Shown here: in pieces, positions 26,218 to 36,382 of the stretch
Layout: the number at the start of each line of letters is the position of its first letter
Position numbering within the stretch: the stretch's first letter is position 1
Source: Foetidibacter luteolus
Lineage (GTDB): Bacteria; Bacteroidota; Bacteroidia; Chitinophagales; Chitinophagaceae
Assembly: GCF_009650435.1 (NCBI RefSeq)
Contig: NZ_VVIP01000003.1
Location: 11,238-75,237, forward strand
DNA length: 64,000 nt
Direction: 5' to 3'
Position numbers and translations under genes: made by a program
Notes under the pieces: model-generated
Databases searched by the model: none
Seen by the model: the letters and a program-made list of their open reading frames with translations, nothing else
Told to the model about the DNA's origin: nothing

Positions 26218-29200
26218 ATGAGAAAATTTAATACCCTCCATTTGTTGCGTTTATGTTTTGTAGCTGTGTTTGCCATGCTGCAAACGCTGGCATTGGCGCA
26301 GAGCGAAAAAGATATGGCGCCGGGCAAAATACTGGTAAAGTTTAAGCCTGCGGCTGTTGCAAGAATTCAGCAAAACAGCGCCCGGTTAACCAACGTGCAA
26401 CCAGGCCGTCTAAACACCGGCCTTGCTGCGTTTGATGCTGCTGCCGGCAAGTTAAAAGCTTCCGGGCTTAAAAGGGTTTTTCCCAATGCCGGTAAAATGG
26501 AAGCCAAACAGCGTAAATACGGTCTTGATAAATGGTATGTGCTGGAGGTAGATAAGTCGGCATCGGTTAAAGCGGCGCTGGCATCATTTAAAAACCTGGG
26601 CGAACTGGAGTATGCTGAACCGGTGTACAGAATTGCCTCTATAAACCCAACTACTGTAAAGCCCCTGGGCGCGCCGGTTATAAAACCAATGGGTGCGGCT
26701 TCTGTTAACGATCCTTTCTATTCCCTTCAGTGGCACTATGAAAATACCGGTCAGACAGGTGGGTATAAGGGCGCCGATATTAACCTGCCCAATGCCTGGA
26801 AAATTACCGGTGGTACGCCCAATGTAATTGTTGATATTGTTGACGGTGGTGTGGATTATGCCCACGAAGACCTTGCCGCCAACATGTGGAAAAACGAGGC
26901 TGAACTTAATGGCCAGGATGGTGTTGATGATGATAATAATGGCTATGTTGATGATATTTACGGGTACAACTTTGCAGATAAAACAGCCGCCATTGCACCA
27001 GGCGATCACGGCACGCACGTTGCCGGCACAGTGGCCGCGGTTAACAACAATGGAATTGGCGTGGCGGGTGTTGCCGGGGGTACAGGTATTGGTGATGGCG
27101 CCAGGCTTATGAGCAGCCAGATATTTGGCGCCAACTCACCTGATGGCGCTGCCTCCGCGGCAGCTATTGTTTACGGCGCCAATAATGGAGCAGTGATTTC
27201 TCAAAATTCATGGGGCTATACTTCCCCCGGTGTTTACGCACAGGTGGTGCTGGATGCGGTAGATTATTTTACAAAAGAAGCAGGCCGCGATGAAAACGGC
27301 ATTCAAACAGGCCCCATGAATGGTGGGGTAGTGTTTTTTGCCAGCGGTAACGACAATATAAATGATGAATCTTATCCTGGTTATTATCCTGCAACAGTAG
27401 CTGTAAGCGCTACCACAGTGTTTGATAATAAATCTTCCTTTTCCAACTACGGAAGCTGGGTAGATATATCTGCCCCTGGCGGCGAGCTGAATGTGCCAAA
27501 TAACCAGCAGATTGCCAGCACCGTGGTGGGTAATAAATACGGCTACCTGTCTGGTACATCCATGGCCTGCCCGCATGTTTCAGGTGTAGCGGCGTTGATT
27601 GTGTCTAAGTTCGGTAAGCAGGGTTTCAGCAATGAAGACCTTAAGAACAGGTTGTTTGCCACAGTTGATAAATTTATTGCACTAAATCCGGCTTATAATG
27701 GTTTGATGGGCATAGGCAGGTTAAACGCCGGCAGGGCCGTGGAGCCAGACCAGGCATTGCCACCGGCAAAAATTTTAGACCTTGCAGGCATAAGCAATAC
27801 CCAGAACAGTATAGACCTAACCTGGACAGCCCCATCAGACCCCGATAATACCAATGCGCAAAACTATACCGTGTATTATGCCACGCATAGTTTTGACAGT
27901 ACGCAAAAAGATACCATTAAAAAAATTATTATCCCTAAAGCGTTGGCGGCAGGCACAAAAGAAAACTTTAACCTGTCAGGGCTGGTGCCGTCAACAGATT
28001 ACTATATAGCCGTTGCGGCCAAGGATCTTTGGGGCAACGAAGCTTCATTATCAACAGTTGTTAAGGTAACCACCATGCAGGGTGCCATTATCAGCCTGCC
28101 TTCTGGTACTATTACGATGAATATAAACGTGGAAACCAGCCCACAGCAGTCAGCATCGCTGCAGTTTGGCAACAATGGCAAGGGTACGCTCGACTGGGCG
28201 TCTTCAGCGGTTCCTGTGTCATCTGAATGGGCGAGACAGGATGGATTTAATGATACGCTGCTTTATACACAATATTCGTGGGTAGGCGGTTATGTAGGTG
28301 ATGATGAAGCAACGCCGTTTTCTGCTGCAACGCGTTTTTATGTAAAAGGGAAACCCTTTAACCTTACCCACATAGGTAATGGCATACAAACACAGGGAGT
28401 AGAAAAGCCTATATGGGCATACGTGTACAAAGGTGGTGAAGACCCATCCAAAGGAACGCTGCTGATAAAACAACAAATTACCGGTGCGCCGCAATGGGGT
28501 GGCCTGCATATCAGCAAACTGGATGGTATGTTCCTGTTTCAGCCAGGCGAGTGGTTCTGGATTGTGTACGAATACGATGGCGAGTACGGGCATGCGCAAG
28601 GTTACGAAAGCGGCGCGGCAGATTCTCTTGCCGGCAACTTCCTTTTCAGCAGCAACAATGGTAAAACCTGGGCCACTATTTCAAGTGTATTCCAGCCTGT
28701 AAAGTTTTATACTTATGCCCTTAGCAATGATGGTTATTTCGGCGGTTTTGTAACCATGCAGCCCAACACTGGTTCTGTTGCCGGCAATGCATCCGCTAAT
28801 GTTAAGGTTAATGCCAATGCGGCCACTGTACGGAATGGTACCTACCATTTCAGGTTGCAGTTTAATTCCAACGACCTCAATAATCCTATGGCAAGCGTAC
28901 CGCTTATTGTAAATGTAAGCGGCCAGAAAGCAACGCTGGCTACCAACAACGGGTTGTTTGATTGTGGCAATGTGTTCCTGGGCAAAACGGCGGAAAAAAC
29001 TGTAAAGCTGTACAATGCCGGGCTTTCCAAATTGTACAATCTTACTTTCAGTTCTTCCAATAACCTGTTTACAAAAGTGGCGTTGCCCGATACGTTGTAC
29101 CCCGGCGATTCTGCATCGCTTACAATAAGTTTTAAACCGGAAGCGGCCGGCCCGCAGCAGGCGGTGATAACCATTGGAAGCAATGGCGGCAGCATCAATT

Positions 29201-32200
29201 TGTCTGCCACCGGTAATGGAGTAGAGCCTCCGGCATTATCCTTATCCGGCGTGCCGGTTCAGATAGTGGCTAAAGCTGATTCCACCGGGAAAAACAGCTT
29301 CATCATCTCTAACAAGAATGGCAAATACCCCCTTAACTATTCTTTCCCCGAAGTGGCAGCTATTAAAAAAGCTAAAGCGGCCGGCTTACTCTCGCAAGGC
29401 AAAGAAGCGTATGGTTCTTATGTATGGATTGATGATAAAGAACCAGGCGGCCCTGTATATAACTGGAACGATATAAGCCTGAGCGGCATGGATATTACAG
29501 CCCAGCTAAGCGCCGATGCCAGAACAGCCAAACTGTTTAACCTGGGCTTTGCCATGCCGGTGTATGGGGATACCATTTCCCAACTGTACGTTACGGGTAT
29601 GGGTATGCTTTCGTTTAATTATCCTGGCGCTATGAATGTATTTGGTACAGACCTGCCGCAGGAAGGAGATGGCATTAACGGTTGTATTGCGCCGTTGTGG
29701 AGCCAGGAAAGCGACCCCGTACTTAATACCGGCATGAAGGTTTTTGTTAAATACGAACCGGGCAAATTTATAGTGCAGTACAACGATGTGGAAAAATTTG
29801 AAGGCGGCTTTTGGGGTGGTGGCAGCTTCAGCCTGGGTAAGGCTACCTACCAGGTTATACTTTATTCTGATGGCAAGGTAGCGGTTAACTACAAAGATAT
29901 TTCAACCGCATCCTGGGCTTATTCTGCCATGATTGGCATAGAAAACAAGACGGAAACAAAAGGCTTTAATGTGTCTTATTTCCTCAGCCCCACACCTTGG
30001 AACCCAACAGACAACAGTTCCATCTGGTTTGTGCCTGTTACACCTGATTTCATCAGTTCTGTTAAACCGCTTAACGGCGCTGTAGCACCCGGTGATAGTG
30101 TATCTGTGGAAGTAACAGCTTCGGCCAAAGGTTTGGTTGACAGTGTGTACACCAATACCCTGGCATTAACCACCAACGACCCTGTTAATGAATCGCTGGA
30201 TATACCTGTAATACTAACTGTAACCGGTGTTCAGGGTGTATTGCAGAAAACAGATAGCCTGCACTTTGGAGATGTGTACAATGGCGGATCTGCTGCGCAG
30301 GATGCCATATTCCTTAATACAGGCAGCAAGCCTGTTAAGCTGGTAAGTGTAACTTTTGATAATACCGCATTCAGTACAAACATCCAGCCGGTAAACGTAC
30401 CTGCCTTTTCTGAGTTGCGCATACCTGTAACCTTTAAGCCTACAGCAGTAAATGATTATGCCGGAACAGTTACCGTTGTTACAGATAACCCCTCTCAAAC
30501 AAACTTTACATTTTACGTAAACGGCAAAGGCATAGCAGCGCCTGGCATACAGTACAGTTTGGAAGGCGGCCAAAGTAAAACGCTGAACATAAACGAAACG
30601 GCTGATGGCAAAGTAAAAATTACTAACAACGGCGCCAGCGATCTTAAAGTGATGCTGCAACACCCGCAATGGCTACAGTTGCCGCAGGATGGCAAAGGTG
30701 TTGGTAACGGCTTGGCGAATGCGCATACTTACACTGTGCACAAATCAATGGACAGCGCTACCGCCGCTTATAACTGGATAGAACTGGCGGATGGGCTGGG
30801 TACACCTACCATTGTTGACCAGCAGGCCCCGCCATACCAGGAAATTAAGCTACCATTTTCACTGCCCTTCTACGGTAAAAATTACCAGTCTGTATTCCTG
30901 AATTACTGGGGAGATGTTTACCTGGAAAACCCTGGCAATGCACTGGAGAAAATAAAAGGCGGCCTGCCTGCGCCTACAGCGCCCAATGGGTTTATTGCTA
31001 CAGCCAATGTACCCATGTACCGTTCATTTAATTTCGATACGCGTAAGTACGATGGAGAGATATATTATCATGCCGATACCAACAGGCTGGTGATTGAGTT
31101 CTATAAGGTGATTTATTTTAATTTCTTCGCCAGCGGAACTGTAACCTACGAAGTGATTATATACAAAGACGGCCGCATAAAAACTCAGTATAAAGAGGGG
31201 GAAACAACCGCTAACTATACGCATAATTTTACCGTGGGTATAGAAAACCAGGATGGCACGGATGGTATTATGGCCTTTAACCAAACCGCTTTCTGGAAAG
31301 ACAAGGGCGCCATAGAATTTGTACCTTCTTTGGCTTATACGGTAAAGGCAGGCGAGTCAATTGAATTGCCTGTTACGTGGACTACTACCAGCATGACGGA
31401 CGGCGTGTACAAAGACTGGCTGAGGATTGCCACGAACGACCCATTGCAGCAATCTGTTGATATACCCTTGGAGCTTACGGTAACCGGTAGTTATGATACA
31501 GACCCCGTTGACACCATTGCTTATGGTAATGTGATTGCCGCTGTAGATGGAAACGGAATGGCTAAGCAATACAGTAAACCATTTACCATCAGCAATAAAG
31601 GTTACAAAACGGTTACCCTTAACAGCGCCACCTTCAGTTCCGATAAACTGGCCTTTAACTGGGATGTATCATTCCCCGTTGTGCTGGCCCCCGGCGAAAC
31701 CTATAAGACAAATGTGTTCTTTACGCCGGATGCCACCCTTACAAGCTTTAACGAAAAACTTACGGTAACTACCGACCAGCCGGGAATGGAAACATTTGAC
31801 ATACCCGTAACCGCGGCAGTGGCTTTACCCCCGGTAATTACTACCGACAGTGCCGCCATTAACATTGTTATGCAGCAGGGCGATACCGCTGTGCGTTACC
31901 TGCAAATAAACAATGAAGGCGAAAGTGACTTAAATTATTCACTTGGGTTTATGTACCGCAGGCCGGGCATTACCTACAACAGTTTGGGTAAGCCGGTTAT
32001 CATTAACAAAACACAGCCAAAACAAGGGCAACATATAGGTACATACGGCGCTGGAGGCCACGCACCCATAAGCCTGTTTGGAACACAGGATGGCAATTTC
32101 GCCGATTCCATCATCATGCCTGTGCCCGGCAACAACTTTATAGAGTATATGGGTTCTTCAGATGACAATAATCCCATTACTACCGTTACCAGGTTTAACA

Positions 32201-33885
32201 CGGGGGGCAGATCTTTCAACCTGTCGCATATCGGTAACGGGTACCGCACATCGTCTCTAAATAATGGTAGCGCTACCCTGCGCATCAGGCTGGGCAGCAA
32301 TATTAATTCGTCAACTGTGGTGCGTGAGCAAACCGTACAACTGCCAGCGGATACAAGCGGAACTTATATTACCGTTAAGCTGGACAGTGCCCTGCTCCTG
32401 TACCCCAATGAAGATTTTTGGGTAGAGTGGGAGTATGCCAACGGCATGCAGTTTCCGCAGGCGGTACAATTCGTGCCTAATGACCAGGTATTGCAAGGCT
32501 CTTTCTATTACAAGTTTCCCTTTGAAACCGCTTTCAGTGAAGATTTTTACCCATGGCGCTACGTAGTTAACGCTTATGCGCAAGACGACAGCAGCGCCAA
32601 CAAAGGCTGGTTAATGGTTGAGCCGTCTGCACCCGGTACAGTGCAAAAAGGTAAGTCTCAAGAGCTTACGGTTACTGTAACAGGCCCGCTGGTACCGCCA
32701 CCGGCAGAATCAGCAGACATCATCATTCGCTCCAACGACATCAATACGCCGGAAGCAAAAGTGCGGGTGAATGTGCGTATTGACCAGGCGCCATACCTTA
32801 CACGCCACGATACATTAACAGTAAATGAAGGCGATACGTTGCGTTATGCTATTCCTGCGAAAGATGATGAGAATGGTGAAATAACCATCACCGCTACCGA
32901 TACGGAAAACGTGGCCATAGAAAAAGATTCCGTAAGCCGTTTTGTTTATACGCCGGGTTATGCAGATTCAGGCTGGCATTGGTTTGAAATAGAGCTGAGC
33001 GACAATTACAACAACAAACGTAAAGATACCCTGCTGGTTAATGTGCTTAACATAAACCGTGCGCCAAAAGTAACCGGCCATACCGATACGCTTACGCTGT
33101 ATGTTGGCAGTGCCGCATGGCAGAAAGACCTAAACACCGTGTTCAGCGATGAAGATGGCGATACCTTAACCTACAGCTTTAACGGAGATACCACCAGCCT
33201 GGCCGATGTGTTTGTAAGCGGCGGCTTGCTGAGTATAATCCCTAAAGACAGCGGCACAGTACAGTTACGCTTTACGGCCACCGATCCATTTGCAGCAGCG
33301 GCTTCTGATACGCTGGTGTTGGTTGTTAAACGCAACACCGTTCCCGAAGCTTCGGCTATACCTAACCTGGTAGTGGAAGCAGGCGCACCGCCACGCAGGT
33401 TCGATGTAAGCGCATGGTTCAGCGATGCGGATGGCGATGCCCTTACTTATACCGCTACGGTTGACAGCGCGGCACTGGCTACTGCATCCTTCAATGGCAG
33501 CGATATTGCCTTAACAGGCATTACTGCCGGCAACACCATCGTGCATGTAACAGCCAGCGACGGCAATGGCGGTACGGTAACGGGAAGCTTTATGCTTACC
33601 GTGCTGAACAATAAGGGCAATATTGTTAACGATTACCATATTACCGTAGCGCCCAACCCTGTGCGCAGCATTGCCAATATACGCTTCCAGTTGGGTACAG
33701 ATAAAAAAGTGCGTATAGACCTGCTGGGCATGAATGGTAAACTGCAGGCCGTGTTGTTTGATGGAAACAAACAGGCGGGCAACCAAAGCATACAGGCCAA
33801 CCTCTCCGGCCTGGCTGCCGGTAACTACCTGCTGCGGTTTACGATAGATGGAAAAACAGGCATTGTTCAAATAGCTAAATTGTAG
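26218..33885 (+). CDS. Giant secreted subtilisin-like protease with type IX sorting domain
   Basis: A 2555-residue multidomain protein. Signal peptide residues 1-27; a propeptide-like region (GKILVKFKPAAVARIQ...) to about 150; S8 peptidase with the complete triad Asp209 (VDGGVDYAHED), His264 (GDHGTHVAGT) and Ser448 (SGTSMACPHVSG); a fibronectin III domain near 520-620. A long array of Ig-like/choice-of-anchor-D-type units follows, each closing with NDP..SxDIPxxLTVTG-like text (around 900, 1330, 1750), then cadherin-like domains with FSDEDGDTLTY and FSDADGDALTY. The last 85 residues (HITVAPNPVRSIANI...GKTGIVQIAKL) are a type A sorting domain. It is likely surface-attached and probably degrades protein for nutrition or acts in adhesion. 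The PorV-like gene lies just upstream. Confidence 0.9.
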   Translation: MRKFNTLHLLRLCFVAVFAMLQTLALAQSEKDMAPGKILVKFKPAAVARIQQNSARLTNVQPGRLNTGLAAFDAAAGKLKASGLKRVFPNAGKMEAKQRKYGLDKWYVLEVDKSASVKAALASFKNLGELEYAEPVYRIASINPTTVKPLGAPVIKPMGAASVNDPFYSLQWHYENTGQTGGYKGADINLPNAWKITGGTPNVIVDIVDGGVDYAHEDLAANMWKNEAELNGQDGVDDDNNGYVDDIYGYNFADKTAAIAPGDHGTHVAGTVAAVNNNGIGVAGVAGGTGIGDGARLMSSQIFGANSPDGAASAAAIVYGANNGAVISQNSWGYTSPGVYAQVVLDAVDYFTKEAGRDENGIQTGPMNGGVVFFASGNDNINDESYPGYYPATVAVSATTVFDNKSSFSNYGSWVDISAPGGELNVPNNQQIASTVVGNKYGYLSGTSMACPHVSGVAALIVSKFGKQGFSNEDLKNRLFATVDKFIALNPAYNGLMGIGRLNAGRAVEPDQALPPAKILDLAGISNTQNSIDLTWTAPSDPDNTNAQNYTVYYATHSFDSTQKDTIKKIIIPKALAAGTKENFNLSGLVPSTDYYIAVAAKDLWGNEASLSTVVKVTTMQGAIISLPSGTITMNINVETSPQQSASLQFGNNGKGTLDWASSAVPVSSEWARQDGFNDTLLYTQYSWVGGYVGDDEATPFSAATRFYVKGKPFNLTHIGNGIQTQGVEKPIWAYVYKGGEDPSKGTLLIKQQITGAPQWGGLHISKLDGMFLFQPGEWFWIVYEYDGEYGHAQGYESGAADSLAGNFLFSSNNGKTWATISSVFQPVKFYTYALSNDGYFGGFVTMQPNTGSVAGNASANVKVNANAATVRNGTYHFRLQFNSNDLNNPMASVPLIVNVSGQKATLATNNGLFDCGNVFLGKTAEKTVKLYNAGLSKLYNLTFSSSNNLFTKVALPDTLYPGDSASLTISFKPEAAGPQQAVITIGSNGGSINLSATGNGVEPPALSLSGVPVQIVAKADSTGKNSFIISNKNGKYPLNYSFPEVAAIKKAKAAGLLSQGKEAYGSYVWIDDKEPGGPVYNWNDISLSGMDITAQLSADARTAKLFNLGFAMPVYGDTISQLYVTGMGMLSFNYPGAMNVFGTDLPQEGDGINGCIAPLWSQESDPVLNTGMKVFVKYEPGKFIVQYNDVEKFEGGFWGGGSFSLGKATYQVILYSDGKVAVNYKDISTASWAYSAMIGIENKTETKGFNVSYFLSPTPWNPTDNSSIWFVPVTPDFISSVKPLNGAVAPGDSVSVEVTASAKGLVDSVYTNTLALTTNDPVNESLDIPVILTVTGVQGVLQKTDSLHFGDVYNGGSAAQDAIFLNTGSKPVKLVSVTFDNTAFSTNIQPVNVPAFSELRIPVTFKPTAVNDYAGTVTVVTDNPSQTNFTFYVNGKGIAAPGIQYSLEGGQSKTLNINETADGKVKITNNGASDLKVMLQHPQWLQLPQDGKGVGNGLANAHTYTVHKSMDSATAAYNWIELADGLGTPTIVDQQAPPYQEIKLPFSLPFYGKNYQSVFLNYWGDVYLENPGNALEKIKGGLPAPTAPNGFIATANVPMYRSFNFDTRKYDGEIYYHADTNRLVIEFYKVIYFNFFASGTVTYEVIIYKDGRIKTQYKEGETTANYTHNFTVGIENQDGTDGIMAFNQTAFWKDKGAIEFVPSLAYTVKAGESIELPVTWTTTSMTDGVYKDWLRIATNDPLQQSVDIPLELTVTGSYDTDPVDTIAYGNVIAAVDGNGMAKQYSKPFTISNKGYKTVTLNSATFSSDKLAFNWDVSFPVVLAPGETYKTNVFFTPDATLTSFNEKLTVTTDQPGMETFDIPVTAAVALPPVITTDSAAINIVMQQGDTAVRYLQINNEGESDLNYSLGFMYRRPGITYNSLGKPVIINKTQPKQGQHIGTYGAGGHAPISLFGTQDGNFADSIIMPVPGNNFIEYMGSSDDNNPITTVTRFNTGGRSFNLSHIGNGYRTSSLNNGSATLRIRLGSNINSSTVVREQTVQLPADTSGTYITVKLDSALLLYPNEDFWVEWEYANGMQFPQAVQFVPNDQVLQGSFYYKFPFETAFSEDFYPWRYVVNAYAQDDSSANKGWLMVEPSAPGTVQKGKSQELTVTVTGPLVPPPAESADIIIRSNDINTPEAKVRVNVRIDQAPYLTRHDTLTVNEGDTLRYAIPAKDDENGEITITATDTENVAIEKDSVSRFVYTPGYADSGWHWFEIELSDNYNNKRKDTLLVNVLNINRAPKVTGHTDTLTLYVGSAAWQKDLNTVFSDEDGDTLTYSFNGDTTSLADVFVSGGLLSIIPKDSGTVQLRFTATDPFAAAASDTLVLVVKRNTVPEASAIPNLVVEAGAPPRRFDVSAWFSDADGDALTYTATVDSAALATASFNGSDIALTGITAGNTIVHVTASDGNGGTVTGSFMLTVLNNKGNIVNDYHITVAPNPVRSIANIRFQLGTDKKVRIDLLGMNGKLQAVLFDGNKQAGNQSIQANLSGLAAGNYLLRFTIDGKTGIVQIAKL

Positions 33886-33908
33886 TCATTCAGGTTAAAT
33901 CCAATACT

Positions 33909-33941
33909 GGCGGCCCCGTTTTTTCCGGGGCTGCCTTTTTT
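33909..33941 (+). terminator. Terminator of the giant protease gene
   Basis: A strong hairpin: GGC-GCCCCG pairs with CGGGGC-GCC around a TTTTTTC loop, followed by TTTTTT. It starts 24 bp after the stop codon. Confidence 0.9.
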
Positions 33942-34002
33942 ACAAAGCCGGTATTACAAAGTATACGTTGTGCGGTATTGGCACGTAATATTTGCAGGCA
34001 AT

Positions 34003-34125
34003 TTTATGGGCCCGGCAGAAGGAACGCCCCATCCCCTGAAGGGGTGTTTTTATGAGCCCGGCACCAGGAATAAGAATGAGGCTTTACTTGCGTCGCACTC
34101 TTGTACGCCTTGTCCGCTGTTCAGC
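34003..34125 (-). repeat. Family B repeat, compound copy B5
   Basis: TTTTATGGGCCCGGCAGAAGG is followed by a CCCC/GGGG hairpin, then TTTTATGAGCCCGGCA and TTGCGTCGCACTCTTGTACG. It has the same two-headed arrangement as B9, as if one B end were duplicated. It lies in the gap between the protease and the lytS-like gene; nothing else is seen there. Confidence 0.75.
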
Positions 34126-34239
34126 TTGCCCGCATGATAGCATGCCAAAAAATGCATCCTGCCCTGTAATTGTATCATTCCATATTAAATGTTGTAAGTT
34201 GTGCAGGCACAAACAATAACAAATTACTACTCTCATATT

Positions 34240-35289
34240 ATGGGTAAAAAAGAAGTGCGGGGATTTCTTTGGTTGCTAACCGGCTGGATGCTGTTTATTT
34301 TCTTCCTGATGACACCGGAGGTTTTTTTTGTTAATCCCGGCTACCTGGCTACCAAAACCTTTGCTGTACAATATGGGGTTTTCGGGCTTATTAATTTCGT
34401 AATGTTTTACATAGCCTCCTTCTTTATTACGCCCCGTTATTTCAGGCCCAAAAAATACCTGCGCTTTGTATGGGCCTGTATAGGCATGATTTTCTTTTTT
34501 GGTGTGTTTAAGTATTTTGTCGGTTACCTGTTTGGGGATATTGTATTAAAGCAGTTCCGCATGCTGGAAAAAAATGAATTTTCAGTAGCCGTTCATTTTT
34601 TTATTGTTACCATACGTAACTCCGGCCTTTGCCTGTTAATGGGTGTAGCGCACCGCAGCTTTTTTGACTGGATTGCTTCTGAAAAAAAGAAGCGTGAACT
34701 GGAAACGCAAAAGCATGCGGCGGAAATGGCTTTTTTGAAGATGCAGGTAAACCCGCACTTTTTGTTTAATGCGTTGAACAACCTGTTTTCGCTGGCTACC
34801 ATTGAGCGAAGCAGCAAAACGGCCGACGGTATAATGAAGCTTAGCCACATGATACGTTACATGCTGTACGAGAAAGAGGACAGCAACAACCGTGTAAGCC
34901 TGCAAAAAGAAGTAGATTTTCTCAACAGTTTTATTGACCTGGTAAAGTTGCGTTATGATGGCGGCATTAATATCAACTTTTCTATTGAAGGCAATATAAC
35001 CCACCAGCGCATACCGGCCTTACTGTTGTTTCCTTTGCTGGAAAATGCGTGCAAGCATGGTATTCTTGACGATCCCTTAAAGCCCGTTAACATAGAGCTT
35101 GCCATTACCGGTACACAGCTAAAATTTACTGTAAACAACTATATTAACAGCTATCTAAAGGATAAAACCGGTGGCATTGGCCTGGAGAATGTAAAGAAGC
35201 GGTTGGAGTTGATGTACCCGGGAAAGCATTCTATAGATATAGAGAATAGTGGTGGGCAGTTTTTTGTAACGATAAAGTTACCGCTGTAA
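34240..35289 (+). CDS. LytS/YehU-type sensor histidine kinase
   Basis: A 349-residue membrane kinase. Four hydrophobic segments fill the first 150 residues (e.g. FLWLLTGWMLFIFFLM, FGLINFVMFYIASFFI). The His_kinase box MQVNPHFLFNALNNL with His173 follows, then LENACKHGI (N box) and GGIGLENVKKRLELMY (G box). It pairs with the LytTR response regulator 254 bp downstream. Such pairs control envelope, exopolysaccharide or uptake genes in Bacteroidota. A GTG at 34201 would add 13 residues; the ATG is preferred. Confidence 0.87.
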   Translation: MGKKEVRGFLWLLTGWMLFIFFLMTPEVFFVNPGYLATKTFAVQYGVFGLINFVMFYIASFFITPRYFRPKKYLRFVWACIGMIFFFGVFKYFVGYLFGDIVLKQFRMLEKNEFSVAVHFFIVTIRNSGLCLLMGVAHRSFFDWIASEKKKRELETQKHAAEMAFLKMQVNPHFLFNALNNLFSLATIERSSKTADGIMKLSHMIRYMLYEKEDSNNRVSLQKEVDFLNSFIDLVKLRYDGGININFSIEGNITHQRIPALLLFPLLENACKHGILDDPLKPVNIELAITGTQLKFTVNNYINSYLKDKTGGIGLENVKKRLELMYPGKHSIDIENSGGQFFVTIKLPL

Positions 35290-35360
35290 GGTGTTGCCTG
35301 TTATTTATGGGGGTAAAATGCCATATACCAATAATGGCGGGTTGCTGCGTAAAGAGATAT

Positions 35361-35420
35361 AGTACAAGAGTGCGACGCAAGGGACGCCTCATAGTAGTTC
35401 CTTCTGCCGGGCCCATAAAA
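35361..35420 (+). repeat. Family B repeat, copy B6
   Basis: ACAAGAGTGCGACGCAAGGG to GCCGGGCCCATAAAA, nearly identical to B4. It separates the sensor kinase from its response regulator. Confidence 0.85.
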
Positions 35421-35543
35421 GCCTTAAAACGCGTAGCGTTTAACCCCATAAATTACCATTAAAAAATCATAAGTCTGTGGCAGAACCCCAAATTATTGCC
35501 AATTTCAAGGCTGCGTACCTATACAGTTACCTATCTTAAACGC

Positions 35544-36251
35544 ATGCTGAAATGCCTGATTATTGACGACGAACCCCTGGCGGTAAAACTGCTGGAAGAA
35601 TATGTGCGAAAAGTGCCTTTTCTGCTGCATGCCGCATCAAGCCATAACCCCGTAGAGGCACTGGTATCTTTAAACACTTCCCCCGCCGACCTTATTTTTC
35701 TTGACATACAAATGCCCCAGCTTACGGGCATACAGTTTATGCAGGTGCTGCAAAACAGGGCCCAGGTAATTATTACTTCCGCCTACCAGGAATATGCTAT
35801 TGACGGCTTTGAGCACAATGTGGTGGATTACCTGCTGAAGCCTATTTCTTTTGAGCGTTTTTATCGCGGTGTGGAAAAAGCGTATAAACTAAAGTTTCCG
35901 TCTGAGCCGCCCAGGGCCATGCCCGACTGGCAACCCAAAACCGGCGGTTACATTTTTGTAAAGGTAGAAACCAGGATGGTGAGGGTAGAACTGGACGACA
36001 TTTGCTATGTGATGGGCTTAAAAAACTATGTATCTATTTTTACCAAAACGCAACGCATTGTTACCCTGCAAACCATGAAGCAACTGGAAGATACGCTGCC
36101 GGCCAACCGTTTTGTGCGGGTGCATAAATCTTACATGGTTGCGCTTGACAAAATTGTGAGCGTAGAAAAACAGGAAATTTTTGTGAAAGATACCGCCATA
36201 CCTATCGGCAACATGTACGCCGAACAATTCTTTAAACTGCTGGCGGGGTAA
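35544..36251 (+). CDS. LytTR response regulator
   Basis: A 235-residue regulator. The receiver domain has the acidic pair in LIIDDEPLA, the phosphoacceptor Asp54 in LIFLDIQMP and the lysine in YLLKPISF. The C-terminal LytTR DNA-binding domain shows YIFVKVETRMVRVELDDICY, the LKNYVSIFT element and FVRVHKSYMVAL. It is the partner of the LytS-type kinase upstream, although the genes are separated by repeat B6. The ATG at 35544 starts the receiver; upstream open codons lack conservation. Confidence 0.9.
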   Translation: MLKCLIIDDEPLAVKLLEEYVRKVPFLLHAASSHNPVEALVSLNTSPADLIFLDIQMPQLTGIQFMQVLQNRAQVIITSAYQEYAIDGFEHNVVDYLLKPISFERFYRGVEKAYKLKFPSEPPRAMPDWQPKTGGYIFVKVETRMVRVELDDICYVMGLKNYVSIFTKTQRIVTLQTMKQLEDTLPANRFVRVHKSYMVALDKIVSVEKQEIFVKDTAIPIGNMYAEQFFKLLAG

Positions 36252-36329
36252 CATTAAAAGGTTAATATCCAGTGCCGCGGCAAACTTTACCCGGTAATCA
36301 AACGTATACTATCAAACTAAAGATTTTTC

Positions 36330-36357
36330 AGGGCTGTACGTGCAAAGCCCTATTTTT
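36330..36357 (+). terminator. Weak terminator after the LytTR regulator
   Basis: A six-bp stem AGGGCT/AGCCCT with a 10-nt loop, followed by ATTTTT, ending 26 bp before the next gene. Confidence 0.55.
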
Positions 36358-36382
36358 ACAGGCCTATCACCAATTGTAGCGA

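Noticed and set aside
26584..27576. Several long open frames on the minus strand inside the giant protease, BamA and other genes
   Set aside because: They are shadows of strongly coding frames on the other strand, without ribosome sites or coherent domains.
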